Shown: positions 48,231-56,632 of the stretch, in pieces
Numbering within the stretch: position 1 is the stretch's first letter
Layout: each line of letters begins with the position of its first letter
Assembly: GCF_024345395.1 (NCBI RefSeq)
Contig: NZ_JAGQBA010000007.1
Coordinates: 62,001-126,000 of the forward strand
Direction of reading: 5' to 3'
DNA length: 64,000 bases
Source: Cyanobium sp. Tous-M-B4
Lineage (GTDB): Bacteria > Cyanobacteriota > Cyanobacteriia > PCC-6307 > Cyanobiaceae
Notes under the pieces: generated by a model
What the model saw: only the letters and a program-made list of their open reading frames with translations
What the model was told of the DNA's origin: nothing
Databases searched by the model: none
Made by a program: the position numbers and the translations under genes

Positions 48231-49205
48231 ATGCAGCAAACGGGGGAAGGCCAGGCAGAGCTTTCCGTAGTGGTGCCCCTCTACAACGAGGAGGAGAGCC
48301 TGCCCCAGTTGGTGGAGCAGTTGCTGGCGGCACTGCGACCGCTGCAGCTGGGCTTTGAGTTGGTGCTGGTAGACGACGGATCCCTGGACGGCACAGCGAA
48401 GGTGCTCAGCCAGCTGGCCGCCACGGTCCCGGAGCTGGTGGCCGTGCTGCTGCGCCGCAACTACGGCCAGACGGCGGCAATGGCTGCCGGCTTTGACGCC
48501 AGCGGCGGGGCGGTGATCGTGACCCTCGATGGCGATCTGCAGAACGACCCAGCCGATATCCCCCTACTGCTATCTGAGCTCGACCAAGGCTTCGACCTGG
48601 TGAGTGGCTGGCGCCACCAGCGCCAGGATGCGGCCATGCAACGGCTGCTGCCGAGCCGCATCGCCAACAGCCTGATTGCCCGGGTAACTGGGGTACGACT
48701 CCACGACTACGGCTGCTCTCTGAAGGCTTATCGGCGCGAGGTGGTGAGTGATCTCAACCTGTACGGCGAACTACACCGCTTCCTGCCTGCCCTGGCCTTC
48801 ATCGAAGGTGCCCGGATCAGCGAGGTGAAAGTAAACCACCATCCCCGTCGTTATGGGGAGAGCAAATACGGACTCGACCGCACCTTCCGGGTGTTGATGG
48901 ACCTGCTGACGGTCTGGTTCATGAAGCGCTTTCTAACCAGGCCGATGCACGTCTTCGGCTTCGGCGGCCTGGCCGCCATGGGCGCAGGGCTCCTGATCGG
49001 CCTCTGGCTTGTAGGCGAGAAACTGCTGTTTGGCGCAGACATTGGCGATCGCCCCCTGCTGCTGATGGCCCTACTGAGTTTTCTGACAGGGGTGCAGCTC
49101 TTCTGCTTTGGCCTGCTGGCCGAACTGCAGATGCGCACGTACCACGAAAGCCAGGGACGACCGATCTACCGGGTGCGCGGCATCGTGCGCGGATCCGGCG
49201 GCTGA
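48231..49205 (+). CDS. Membrane-anchored family 2 glycosyltransferase
   Basis: 324 residues. A GT-A domain has VVPLYNEEESL, VDDGSLDGT, the metal-binding TLDGDLQNDP and the CSLKAYRREV block. Two C-terminal membrane helices lie around residues 240-265 and 275-300. This is the DPM1/GtrB-like group, which transfers sugars to polyprenyl phosphate. It may supply glycan building blocks to the envelope. Confidence 0.87.
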   Translation: MQQTGEGQAELSVVVPLYNEEESLPQLVEQLLAALRPLQLGFELVLVDDGSLDGTAKVLSQLAATVPELVAVLLRRNYGQTAAMAAGFDASGGAVIVTLDGDLQNDPADIPLLLSELDQGFDLVSGWRHQRQDAAMQRLLPSRIANSLIARVTGVRLHDYGCSLKAYRREVVSDLNLYGELHRFLPALAFIEGARISEVKVNHHPRRYGESKYGLDRTFRVLMDLLTVWFMKRFLTRPMHVFGFGGLAAMGAGLLIGLWLVGEKLLFGADIGDRPLLLMALLSFLTGVQLFCFGLLAELQMRTYHESQGRPIYRVRGIVRGSGG

Positions 49206-49308
49206 GGGGCGTGGCAAAGGGATTGAATTTTTATGTCGCACTTGCCGACCCCGCAGGCTGCCTCGGGAGGTCTTCGTACAGTATTAACGGTTGCTATTGG
49301 CCCGCGCC

Positions 49309-49425
49309 ATGACTGGAGAATTTGCTGCCGCTTGGTTGCCCTCGGTGTTAGTCCCACTTGTTGGAATCCTCGGCCCAGCCGTGGCCATGGCCCTGCTTTT
49401 CAACGTAATCGAAGCCCGCGACTGA
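49309..49425 (+). CDS. psaI: Photosystem I subunit VIII PsaI
   Basis: 38 residues: [19 protein letters not shown] then a hydrophobic run ending FNVIEARD. One transmembrane helix. PsaI helps PsaL bind at the trimerisation face of PSI. It is 46 bp upstream of psaL in the same direction, the usual partner. Confidence 0.93.
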   Translation: MTGEFAAAWLPSVLVPLVGILGPAVAMALLFNVIEARD

Positions 49426-49471
49426 GCACGACCCAAGCCGTCGCTCAGCCTCACCGCCTACCCCCGCCACC

Positions 49472-49963
49472 ATGACCGTGACCCCCGTGGCCGACCCCTG
49501 CGTCGGCAATCTGGCAACCCCCGTCAACAGCAGCTATTTCAGCCGGGCCTTCATAAACGCCCTGCCCGCCTACCGCCCGTCCCTATCTCCGAACCGTCGT
49601 GGTTTGGAAGTGGGCATGGCCCATGGCTTCTTTCTTTACGGACCCTTCGCCGTCTGTGGGCCCCTGCGGCTCACCGAGTACGCCAGCACCGCTGGTTTAC
49701 TCGCCAGCATTGGACTGGTGTCGATCTTGACCGTATGTCTCTCGATCTACGGCACCGCTGGCAACGGACCCAACATCCAACCGGCTGACGCCACCATCGA
49801 CAACCCGCCCGCAGACCTGTTCACCAAGGCTGGCTGGGCAGAATTCGCCAGTGGTTTCTGGCTTGGTGGCTGCGGTGGCGCCGCCTTTGCCTGGTTCCTG
49901 GCCGGCACCGCGATCGTTGCCCCGCTGGTCAACATCGCCGGCGGCGTCTGGAGCGTCAACTGA
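49472..49963 (+). CDS. psaL: Photosystem I subunit XI PsaL
   Basis: 163 residues, three predicted membrane helices. Conserved [25 protein letters not shown] and a C-terminal [14 protein letters not shown] helix. PsaL forms the core contact of PSI trimers. Followed by a strong terminator and converging with psaB. Confidence 0.96.
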   Translation: MTVTPVADPCVGNLATPVNSSYFSRAFINALPAYRPSLSPNRRGLEVGMAHGFFLYGPFAVCGPLRLTEYASTAGLLASIGLVSILTVCLSIYGTAGNGPNIQPADATIDNPPADLFTKAGWAEFASGFWLGGCGGAAFAWFLAGTAIVAPLVNIAGGVWSVN

Positions 49964-49991
49964 ATCCCAAGCGGTTTTCCAATCCCCTGCA

Positions 49992-50017
49992 AGCTCCGCC
50001 AAGGCGGGGCTTTTTTA
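49992..50017 (+). terminator. Rho-independent terminator of psaL
   Basis: agctccgcc pairs with ggcggggct (one G-U), tight loop, then six T residues, 28 bp after the psaL stop. Confidence 0.88.
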
Positions 50018-50058
50018 TTGGGTGTTTTTATTGAACCTTTATTGGGCTTTTGATTGGG
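50012..50058. repeat. T-rich imperfect tandem repeat
   Basis: Four copies of a TTTTATTGGG-like unit (tttttattg at 50012 and 50025, tttattggg at 50038, ttttgattggg at 50048). It overlaps the T run of the psaL terminator and is far richer in A+T than its surroundings. Confidence 0.6.
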
Positions 50059-50214
50059 ATGATCTTGTATAGGGCAGCTCGATAGACAGTGACTGCTAGG
50101 CCACAAGCCAAGCTCTTGGGAGCAAAGCTCTCACCCTTGGGGGAAAGAGCCGGCGCTGGGCAATGTTGGGCAGTAGTGATCAGTGATGGGCAAGATAACC
50201 AACTACCAATGGAC

Positions 50215-50244
50215 AATAAAAAACCCCAGCCTGCGCCGGGGTTA
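50215..50244 (-). terminator. Rho-independent terminator of psaB
   Basis: On the minus strand aaccccgg and its near complement ctggggtt form an 8-bp stem with a 6-nt loop, followed by TTTTTATTG. It lies 34 bp beyond the psaB stop. Confidence 0.85.
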
Positions 50245-50277
50245 ATTCGTCCCTCGAGGGAATCAAGTAGGCCGCGA

Positions 50278-52485
50278 TTAGCCGAACTTACCCGAGGTAG
50301 AAGCAATCAGGAAAGCTGCATACGTGAGTATGTAGCCGATAGTGAAGTGAGCAAGACCCACAACACGAGCCTGGACGATCGAAAGAGCGACAGGCTTATC
50401 GCGCCAGCCAACGAGGTTGGCGAGCGGGGTGCGCTGATGAGCCCAGACGATGGTCTCGATGAGTTCCTGCCAGTAGCCGCGCCAGGAGATCAGGAACATG
50501 AAACCGGTGGCCCAAACCAGGTGACCAAACAGGAACATCCAAGACCAGACGGCAAGGTTGTTGCTGCCAAACGGGTTGTAACCGTTGATCAGCTGAGAGG
50601 AGTTAAGCCACAGGTAGTCGCGGAACCAACCCATTAGATAGGTGCTGGATTCGTTGAACTGAGCCACGTTGCCCTGCCAGATGGCGAGGTGCTTCCAGTG
50701 CCAGTAGAAGGTGACCCAACCGACGGTATTCAGGGCCCAGAAGACGCTCAGATAGAAAGAGTCCCAGGCACTGATGTCGCAGGTACCACCACGGCCGGGG
50801 CCGTCGCAGGGGAAGGAATAGCCGAAGTCCTTTTTGTCGGGCATCAGCTTGGAACCCCGGGCATCCAGGGCACCCTTCACCAGGATCAGAGTCGTGGTGT
50901 GCAGACCAAGCGCAATGGCGTGGTGAACAAGGAAATCACCCGGACCGATCTGCAGGAAGAGGTCGTTGCCACCATTGATGGCGTCGATCCAACCGGGCAG
51001 ATAAACCGCACTAGCGGTGCTAGCTGCGGATGCGGAATTGGATAGCAGCACATCCATGCCGTACATCGCCTTGCCGGAAGCGGCCTGAACGAATTGGGCA
51101 AAGACGGGCTCAACCAAGATCTGCTTCTCGGGAGTACCAAATGCCACGACCACGTCGTTGTGGACGTAGAGACCCAGGGTGTGGAAGCCAAGGAACAGGG
51201 AGACCCAGCTCAAGTGGCTGATTAGGGCTTCCTTGTGCTCGAGCATCCGGGCCAACACGTTGTCTTTGTTGGCTTCCGGGTCGTAGTCGCGGATGAAGAA
51301 GATCGCACCGTGGGCGAAGGCACCGCACATCAGGAAGATGGCGATGTATTGGTGGTGGGTATAAAGCGCAGCCTGCGTTGTGTAGTCCTTAGCGATAAAC
51401 GCGTAGGACGGCATCGCATACATGTGCTGGGCCACCAGGCTGGTGACCACACCCAGAGCTGCCAAAGCCAGACCAAGCTGGAAGTGGAGCGAGTTATTGA
51501 TCGTGTCGTAGAGGCCCTTGTGGCCAGCGCCGAGGTCACCAGGGGTGCCCTTGGGTGGGTTGTGGGCTTCCAGAATCTCGCGAATCGAGTGGCCGATACC
51601 GAAGTTTGTCCGGTACATGTGGCCAGCGATCACAAAGATGCAACCGATCGCCAGGTGGTGGTGGGCAATGTCCGTGAGCCAAAGAGCTTCTGTTTGGGGG
51701 TGGAAGCCACCCAGGAAGGTAAGGATCGCGGTGCCAGAACCCTCAGCAGTTCCGAACTGTTGATAGACGGTGTCAGGGTTCTGGGCGTACACGCCCCAGT
51801 TGCCGGTGAAGAACGGAGCCAAACCAGCGGGGTGAGGCAGCACTGAGAGGAAGTTGTCCCACCCAACGTGCTGACCACGGGCCTCAGGGATAGCCACGTG
51901 AACCAGGTGACCGGTCCAAGCAATCGAGCTGAAACCAAACAGAACCGCCAAGTGGTGGTTTAGGCGGGATTCAGCATTCTTGAACCAGGCCAGGGAAGGC
52001 CGGAACTTGGGCTGAAGGTGGAGCCAGCCTGCGAACAGCGCCCAAGCAGACAGGATCATCATGAAGATGGAACCCTGATAAAGCTCAGCGTTGGTTTTCA
52101 TCCCGATCGTGTACCACCAGTGGTACAGACCCGAATAAGCAATGTTCACAGGGGAGGTAGCACCAGCCTGGGTAAAGGCGGCGATAGCTCCCTGGCCGAA
52201 GTGGGGATCCCAGATCGCGTGAGCGATGGGACGCACATGCAGAGGATCGGCGACCCACTGCTCAAAGTTGCCCTGCCAGGCGATATGGAACAGGTTGCCC
52301 GAAACCCAGAGGCCAATGATGGCCAGGTGACCGAAATGGGTGGAGAACAGCTTTTGGTAAAGCCGCTCCTCGGTCATGCCGTCGTGGCTCTCGAAATCGT
52401 GAGCCGTGGCAATGCCGTACCAAATCCGGCGGGTTGTCGGGTCCTGTGCCAGACCCTGGCTGAACGAAGGAAATTTCGTTGCCAT
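50278..52485 (-). CDS. psaB: Photosystem I P700 apoprotein A2 PsaB
   Basis: 735 residues, eleven membrane helices. The [18 protein letters not shown] loop supplies two cysteine ligands to the shared [4Fe-4S] cluster F_X. The P700/A1-binding C-terminal domain ends [21 protein letters not shown]-like (here [20 protein letters not shown]). Heterodimer with PsaA. It follows psaA by 19 bp with a GGGAGAGG ribosome binding site. Confidence 0.99.
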   Translation of the reverse strand: MATKFPSFSQGLAQDPTTRRIWYGIATAHDFESHDGMTEERLYQKLFSTHFGHLAIIGLWVSGNLFHIAWQGNFEQWVADPLHVRPIAHAIWDPHFGQGAIAAFTQAGATSPVNIAYSGLYHWWYTIGMKTNAELYQGSIFMMILSAWALFAGWLHLQPKFRPSLAWFKNAESRLNHHLAVLFGFSSIAWTGHLVHVAIPEARGQHVGWDNFLSVLPHPAGLAPFFTGNWGVYAQNPDTVYQQFGTAEGSGTAILTFLGGFHPQTEALWLTDIAHHHLAIGCIFVIAGHMYRTNFGIGHSIREILEAHNPPKGTPGDLGAGHKGLYDTINNSLHFQLGLALAALGVVTSLVAQHMYAMPSYAFIAKDYTTQAALYTHHQYIAIFLMCGAFAHGAIFFIRDYDPEANKDNVLARMLEHKEALISHLSWVSLFLGFHTLGLYVHNDVVVAFGTPEKQILVEPVFAQFVQAASGKAMYGMDVLLSNSASAASTASAVYLPGWIDAINGGNDLFLQIGPGDFLVHHAIALGLHTTTLILVKGALDARGSKLMPDKKDFGYSFPCDGPGRGGTCDISAWDSFYLSVFWALNTVGWVTFYWHWKHLAIWQGNVAQFNESSTYLMGWFRDYLWLNSSQLINGYNPFGSNNLAVWSWMFLFGHLVWATGFMFLISWRGYWQELIETIVWAHQRTPLANLVGWRDKPVALSIVQARVVGLAHFTIGYILTYAAFLIASTSGKFG

Positions 52486-52504
52486 TGGGAGAGGTCAGAA
52501 AAGG

Positions 52505-54808
52505 TCAGCCGACCGCGACGATGCGGGCCAGGAAGAATGCCCAGGTTGTTGCAATACCGCCCAGCAAATAGTGAGCGACACCGACAGCACGGCCCTGGGT
52601 AATGGAAAGCGCCCGCGGTTGGATGGCGGGTGCAACCCTCAGCTTGTTGTGAGCCCAGACGATGGACTCGATCAGCTCTTGCCAGTAGCCGCGGCCACTG
52701 AACAGGAACATCAGGCTGAAGGCCCAGATGAAGTGGGCTCCAAGGAACATCAAGCCGTAAGCACTGGAACTCGAGCCGTAGCTGTTGATCACCTGTGCGG
52801 CTTGAGCCCAGAGGAAGTCCCGCAGCCAACCATTAATAGTGATGGCGCTTTGGGCAAAGTTGCCGTTGGTGATGTGCTGGACGCTGCCATCAGCGTTGAC
52901 GGTGCCCCACACGTCGCTCTGCATCTTCCAGGAGAAGTGGAAAATGACGATCGACAGGGAGTTGTACATCCAGAACAGGCCAAGGAACACATGGTCCCAA
53001 GCCGACACCTGGCAGGTACCGCCACGGCCAGGGCCGTCGCAGGGGAAGCGGAAGCCAAGATTCGCCTTGTCAGGAACGAGGCGGGAGCTACGCGCATACA
53101 ACACGCCCTTCAGCAGGATCAGCACGGTGACGTGGATCGTGAAGGCGTGGATGTGGTGGACCATGAAGTCGGCCGTTCCCAAAGGAATCGGACCGGCGGC
53201 CACCTTGCCGCCCACCGCTACAACGGTGCCGTTGAACACTTCGCTCACACCCGCGAGGGCGTTGGGCGCAGTGCCACCTGCAGCAGCAGCATGCAGACCC
53301 TGAATCCACTGCGCAAAGACAGGCTTCAGGGCAATGGCGGAGTCGCTGAACATGTCTTGGGGACGCCCCAAGGCACGCATCGTGTCGTTGTGGATGTAAA
53401 GGCCAAAGCTGTGGAAGCCGAGCCAGATGCACACCCAGTTGAGGTGGCTGATCAGGGCATCACGAGCTTTAAGTACCCGGTCCAGCACGTTATCGACGTG
53501 CTTGGCGGGGTCGTAATCGCGAATCATCGCGATAGCGGCGTGCGCACCAGCACCCACAACTAAGAAACCACCGATCCACATGTGATGGGTGAAGATCGAC
53601 AGCTGGGTGGGGTAATCAATCCCGATATAGGGATAGGGAGGCATCGCATACATGTGCTGGGCCACGATGATGCTCAGAGAGCCGAGCATCGCCAGGTTCA
53701 CAGCCAGTTGGGCGTGCCAGCTGGTGGTCATGAACTCGAAGAGTCCGTCATGACCATTGGGAGCGGGGAACAGCAGGGGATCGCCCTTCTGGCCCTGGAG
53801 AATCTCCTTGATGCTGTGACCAATGCCCCAGTTGGTGCGATACATGTGGCCAGCCACGATGAACAACACCGCGATCGCCAAGTGGTGATGTGCGATGTCG
53901 GTCATCCAGAGGCTGCCGGTCACAGGATTCAACCCACCTTTAAAGGTGAGGAAATCGCTATAAGCGGCCCAGTTGCCCGTGAAGAAGGCTGAAACGCCAG
54001 CCCCGAAACCGGGGAATATCTGGGCGATCACGTCCTGGTTCAGGAACTCGTGGGGCAGGGGAATGTCGGCGTAAGTGGCGATGGTTTTGCCATTGAGCGC
54101 CAGCGGCTGGCCGGCGTCGATGGCGTCCATCAGCGCGGTGGTGGGCAGGGACACATGCAGCAGGTGTCCTGTCCAGGAGAGAGATCCCAGACCGAGCAGG
54201 CCGGCCAGATGGTGGTTGAGCATCGACTCAACGTTCTGGAACCACTCGAGCTTGGGAGCCGCCTTGTGGTAATGGAAGACGCCGGCATTGAGCATCAAGC
54301 CGGCCATCACCAACGCACCGATGGCCAGGGCCATCAGCTGGGTTTCATTGGTGATGCCCCAGGCCCTCCAGACATGGAAGAGGCCGGAGGTGATCTGAAT
54401 GCCGTGGAACCCGGCACCCATGTCTCCATTGAGAATTTCCTGGCCGAAAATGGGCCACACCACCTGCGCCGAAGGCTTTACGTGCAGGGGATCGGTCAAC
54501 CAACCGGTGTAGTTGGAGAAGCGCGCTCCATGGAAGAAGGCGCCACTCAGCCAGATAAAGATGACGGCCAAATGGCCGAAGTGAGCCGAAAAGATCTTGC
54601 GAGAGACCTCTTCAAGGTCACTCGTGTGACTGTCGAAATCGTGAGCATTGGCGTGGAGGTTCCAAACCCAGGTGGTGGTTTTGGGACCTTTGGCAAGGCT
54701 GCGATCGAAATGGCCGGGCTTGCCGAACAATTCGAAGGTGGCCGGAACTGGGTTCCGGTCGACCATGGCCTTCGCCTTTTCCCCACGCTCTGGTGGGCTG
54801 ATGGTCAT
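52505..54808 (-). CDS. psaA: Photosystem I P700 apoprotein A1 PsaA
   Basis: 767 residues starting [20 protein letters not shown]. Eleven membrane helices; [19 protein letters not shown] gives the other two F_X cysteine ligands; many helix histidines bind chlorophyll. The ATG at 54808 is preferred over the frame open to 54973 because it matches the family and has AGGA 8 nt upstream. First gene of the psaAB operon, with a structured leader. Confidence 0.99.
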   Translation of the reverse strand: MTISPPERGEKAKAMVDRNPVPATFELFGKPGHFDRSLAKGPKTTTWVWNLHANAHDFDSHTSDLEEVSRKIFSAHFGHLAVIFIWLSGAFFHGARFSNYTGWLTDPLHVKPSAQVVWPIFGQEILNGDMGAGFHGIQITSGLFHVWRAWGITNETQLMALAIGALVMAGLMLNAGVFHYHKAAPKLEWFQNVESMLNHHLAGLLGLGSLSWTGHLLHVSLPTTALMDAIDAGQPLALNGKTIATYADIPLPHEFLNQDVIAQIFPGFGAGVSAFFTGNWAAYSDFLTFKGGLNPVTGSLWMTDIAHHHLAIAVLFIVAGHMYRTNWGIGHSIKEILQGQKGDPLLFPAPNGHDGLFEFMTTSWHAQLAVNLAMLGSLSIIVAQHMYAMPPYPYIGIDYPTQLSIFTHHMWIGGFLVVGAGAHAAIAMIRDYDPAKHVDNVLDRVLKARDALISHLNWVCIWLGFHSFGLYIHNDTMRALGRPQDMFSDSAIALKPVFAQWIQGLHAAAAGGTAPNALAGVSEVFNGTVVAVGGKVAAGPIPLGTADFMVHHIHAFTIHVTVLILLKGVLYARSSRLVPDKANLGFRFPCDGPGRGGTCQVSAWDHVFLGLFWMYNSLSIVIFHFSWKMQSDVWGTVNADGSVQHITNGNFAQSAITINGWLRDFLWAQAAQVINSYGSSSSAYGLMFLGAHFIWAFSLMFLFSGRGYWQELIESIVWAHNKLRVAPAIQPRALSITQGRAVGVAHYLLGGIATTWAFFLARIVAVG

Positions 54809-54817
54809 CGAGACGTT

Positions 54818-54925
54818 CCTCGAGGGACGGGATCGAGGTGGTGGGTCCACCCCTGCAGCAGGCCGGAGAGCCTGCCGTTGGGCCCCATGAACGATCGGCG
54901 GCCGAGGCCTCCGATCGTTCATGGG
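54818..54925 (-). ncRNA. Structured psaA 5' leader, three hairpins (psaA-motif-like)
   Basis: Three stems lie in series upstream of the psaA ATG. Hairpin 1 (54884-54925): perfect 15-bp stem, one mismatch, then GGC-CTCG-GCC at the tip. Hairpin 2 (54856-54877): 8 bp including one G-U, 6-nt loop. Hairpin 3 (54818-54838): 6 bp, arms cctcga/tcgagg; its 3' arm (minus-strand sense) overlaps the AGGA ribosome binding site at 54820-54817. A three-hairpin psaA RNA motif is known in cyanobacterial psaAB leaders; equivalence is inferred from number and position only. Confidence 0.68.
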
Positions 54926-55011
54926 CACCAGCCGGGAAGGGGGTCCACGAAAACGCAAAACCGCTTGCCACAACTGGAGCTTTGGGCCCCAATTAGGGGA
55001 CCGCTCGCCGA

Positions 55012-55017
55012 AGTATA
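55012..55017 (-). promoter_or_regulatory. Predicted -10 element of psaAB
   Basis: TATACT on the minus strand, 204 bp upstream of the psaA ATG, with a poor -35 (AAAACC) at 17-bp spacing, as is common for activator-dependent promoters. The start point would be near 55005. Confidence 0.5.
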
Positions 55018-55037
55018 GGGGTCGTTTCCGAGAGGTT

Positions 55038-55055
55038 TTGACTAGCAGTTACAAA
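55038..55055. promoter_or_regulatory. HLR1-like element (RpaB site) upstream of psaA
   Basis: TTGACTAG-CA-GTTACAAA resembles the HLR1 direct repeat (G/T)TTACA(T/A)(T/A) spaced by 2 bp. The second half-site is perfect and the first matches about 5 of 8. It lies at roughly -33 to -50 from the predicted start, where RpaB activates PSI genes under low light in other cyanobacteria. Confidence 0.45.
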
Positions 55056-55288
55056 GGTTCAATCCCGGCGCTTCCCAGGCCAGCACAGGGCTTTACAGAA
55101 CAGAAAGAATCATCAACTTCAACCATCTTGCGGGAGATTTTTTATTACTTAGAGAGCGTCAAAAACAGCCGTCTGCCGCATCCCGTTTCCCCGGGGTGGC
55201 ACCGGCCAGCAGAATGCATCCACTACAAGCTGAGCAACCCAGAGTGGGCGCAGGCAGCGCAACCCATCCAGCCCTCCCGTGTCGCCCC

Positions 55289-56632
55289 ATGCGATGGCGT
55301 CAGAGACTGCTAGCGGTCCTGCTAGTGGCAGTGTTGATGTTGTTGGCAGGCTGCAATCGAGTAGCCGCTAGCCGCAGCAGCGGCCTAGCCCCAGCTCCTC
55401 TTCCAGTCCAAGGGCCAAGTGGCCGCTTGCAGGAAGTTGCGCCACCTGCCGCCGTACAACAAGTTCAAGCGGCCCTCGCCGAACGCCAGCCCCAGGTAAC
55501 GATCCAGATCCCGCGAAATGGCAGCGATCTGCCAGGCGGGCCGGTCAAGTTGCAAGTGGAGGTTCGTGATTGGCCTTTAGTTGATGCGGGAGGGCTCGGG
55601 CTGGGGCCTCACCTGGTGGTGCAAGTTGATGACCTACCGCCCCAACGCCTCACCGCTTCACGCTCTGGACAATTCCCAACTCGTCTGGACGCCGAACTTC
55701 CGCCCCTGGGCCCGGGCAGCCATCGCCTTACCGCCTATGCGGCCAAACCCTGGGGGGAAGTGGTGAAAAGTCCAGGCGCCTGGGACCAGGTGCGGGTAAA
55801 CCGGGTGGCCGCCAATCCGCTGGCCACTCCCCAGCTGGGCACACCCCAATTGATCGGCGTAAGCACAGCAGATCTGGCCGCTCGCGAACCGGTGCTGCTC
55901 GACTGGCTGTTAATAGACGCTCCCCTCCAGGGCCTGCGCGACAACGACGGCAGCTGGCGCCTGCGGGTGACGGTCAACGGGGACAGTTTTTTGGTGGATC
56001 AGAACTCGCCTCTGTGGCTCAAGGGCTGGCACAGCGGCAGCAACAGCGTGCTGATGGAGCTGGTTGATGGCCGCGGCGCCCCCCTTAACCCCCCTTTCAA
56101 CACCTTGGTGAACGAGGTGACGATTAATAGTTCCTTGCCCACGCCCAGTTGGCAGCGGGGGCGCCTGGATGCCAGCGAGTTAGCCCAGCTGCTGGGAGAG
56201 CAGCCTGCAACGCCGGCGGCTCCAGAACCAGAACCTGAACCAGTCCCAGAGGCACCAGTAGTAGCAATAGAAATCAATCCGCCGCCGGTCAGCGAGCCCC
56301 AAAGCGTGGCTGAACCGTTGCCCGCAACTGAGCCCCAATCCCCACTTGAACCGGAAGCTTCGCCGGAACCAGAATCGCCAGCCGAACCCGAGCCCCTGCC
56401 TGAGCCGGAACAACTGCCTGAGCTGGAGCCCGCTGTTGAAGCTGAGTTAGCCGAACCTGCGCAGCAAGATGCCCCACCAGCGGCCGCCAGCTCTACGGCC
56501 CCCACTGATCGGATCAGCACCTCCACCAGCCTGGGGGGGTCGGCCCGCAGCCAGCTAAATCCAGATGGTTCCCTGCTCAAGCCCAAGGCGCCCGGTCCCC
56601 TGGCCGGGCTGCGTCAGAAGCTAGGTACGTGA
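55289..56632 (+). CDS. Predicted lipoprotein with Pro/Glu-rich tail
   Basis: 447 residues. The signal peptide MRWRQRLLAVLLVAVLMLL is followed by a lipobox LAGC (Cys ~22). Residues ~75-310 seem to form two beta-rich Ig-like segments (VTIQIPRNGSDLPGGPVKLQVEV and later WRLRVTVNGDSFLVDQNSPLWLKGW). Residues ~325-420 are a Pro-Glu-rich, probably disordered and strongly acidic tail. I do not recognise the family. The ATG at 55289 is chosen for the signal peptide; 55196 is in frame upstream. Its stop overlaps the cbiG-cobJ start (GTGA). Confidence 0.75.
   Translation: MRWRQRLLAVLLVAVLMLLAGCNRVAASRSSGLAPAPLPVQGPSGRLQEVAPPAAVQQVQAALAERQPQVTIQIPRNGSDLPGGPVKLQVEVRDWPLVDAGGLGLGPHLVVQVDDLPPQRLTASRSGQFPTRLDAELPPLGPGSHRLTAYAAKPWGEVVKSPGAWDQVRVNRVAANPLATPQLGTPQLIGVSTADLAAREPVLLDWLLIDAPLQGLRDNDGSWRLRVTVNGDSFLVDQNSPLWLKGWHSGSNSVLMELVDGRGAPLNPPFNTLVNEVTINSSLPTPSWQRGRLDASELAQLLGEQPATPAAPEPEPEPVPEAPVVAIEINPPPVSEPQSVAEPLPATEPQSPLEPEASPEPESPAEPEPLPEPEQLPELEPAVEAELAEPAQQDAPPAAASSTAPTDRISTSTSLGGSARSQLNPDGSLLKPKAPGPLAGLRQKLGT

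Larger units (their letters stand above)
49964..50277. other. Convergent intergenic region psaL/psaB
   Basis: 314 bp with no credible gene. It holds the psaL terminator, a T-rich imperfect repeat at 50012-50058, about 140 bp of unassigned sequence and the psaB terminator on the opposite strand. Confidence 0.7.
54809..55288. other. Divergent region psaA / lipoprotein gene
   Basis: 480 bp without a protein gene. On the psaA side it holds a predicted ~195-nt structured leader, a -10 (TATACT) and an HLR1-like element. The part beyond 55056 must include the promoter of the lipoprotein gene; a TATTAC at ~55143 in an A/T-rich patch is a weak candidate. Confidence 0.65.

Noticed and set aside
50089-56000. 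Long plus-strand open frames opposite psaB and psaA (e.g. 51235-51846, 52406-53563, 54050-55018)
   Set aside because: They are antisense shadows of highly conserved PSI genes in GC-rich DNA, and their translations show no recognisable domain.
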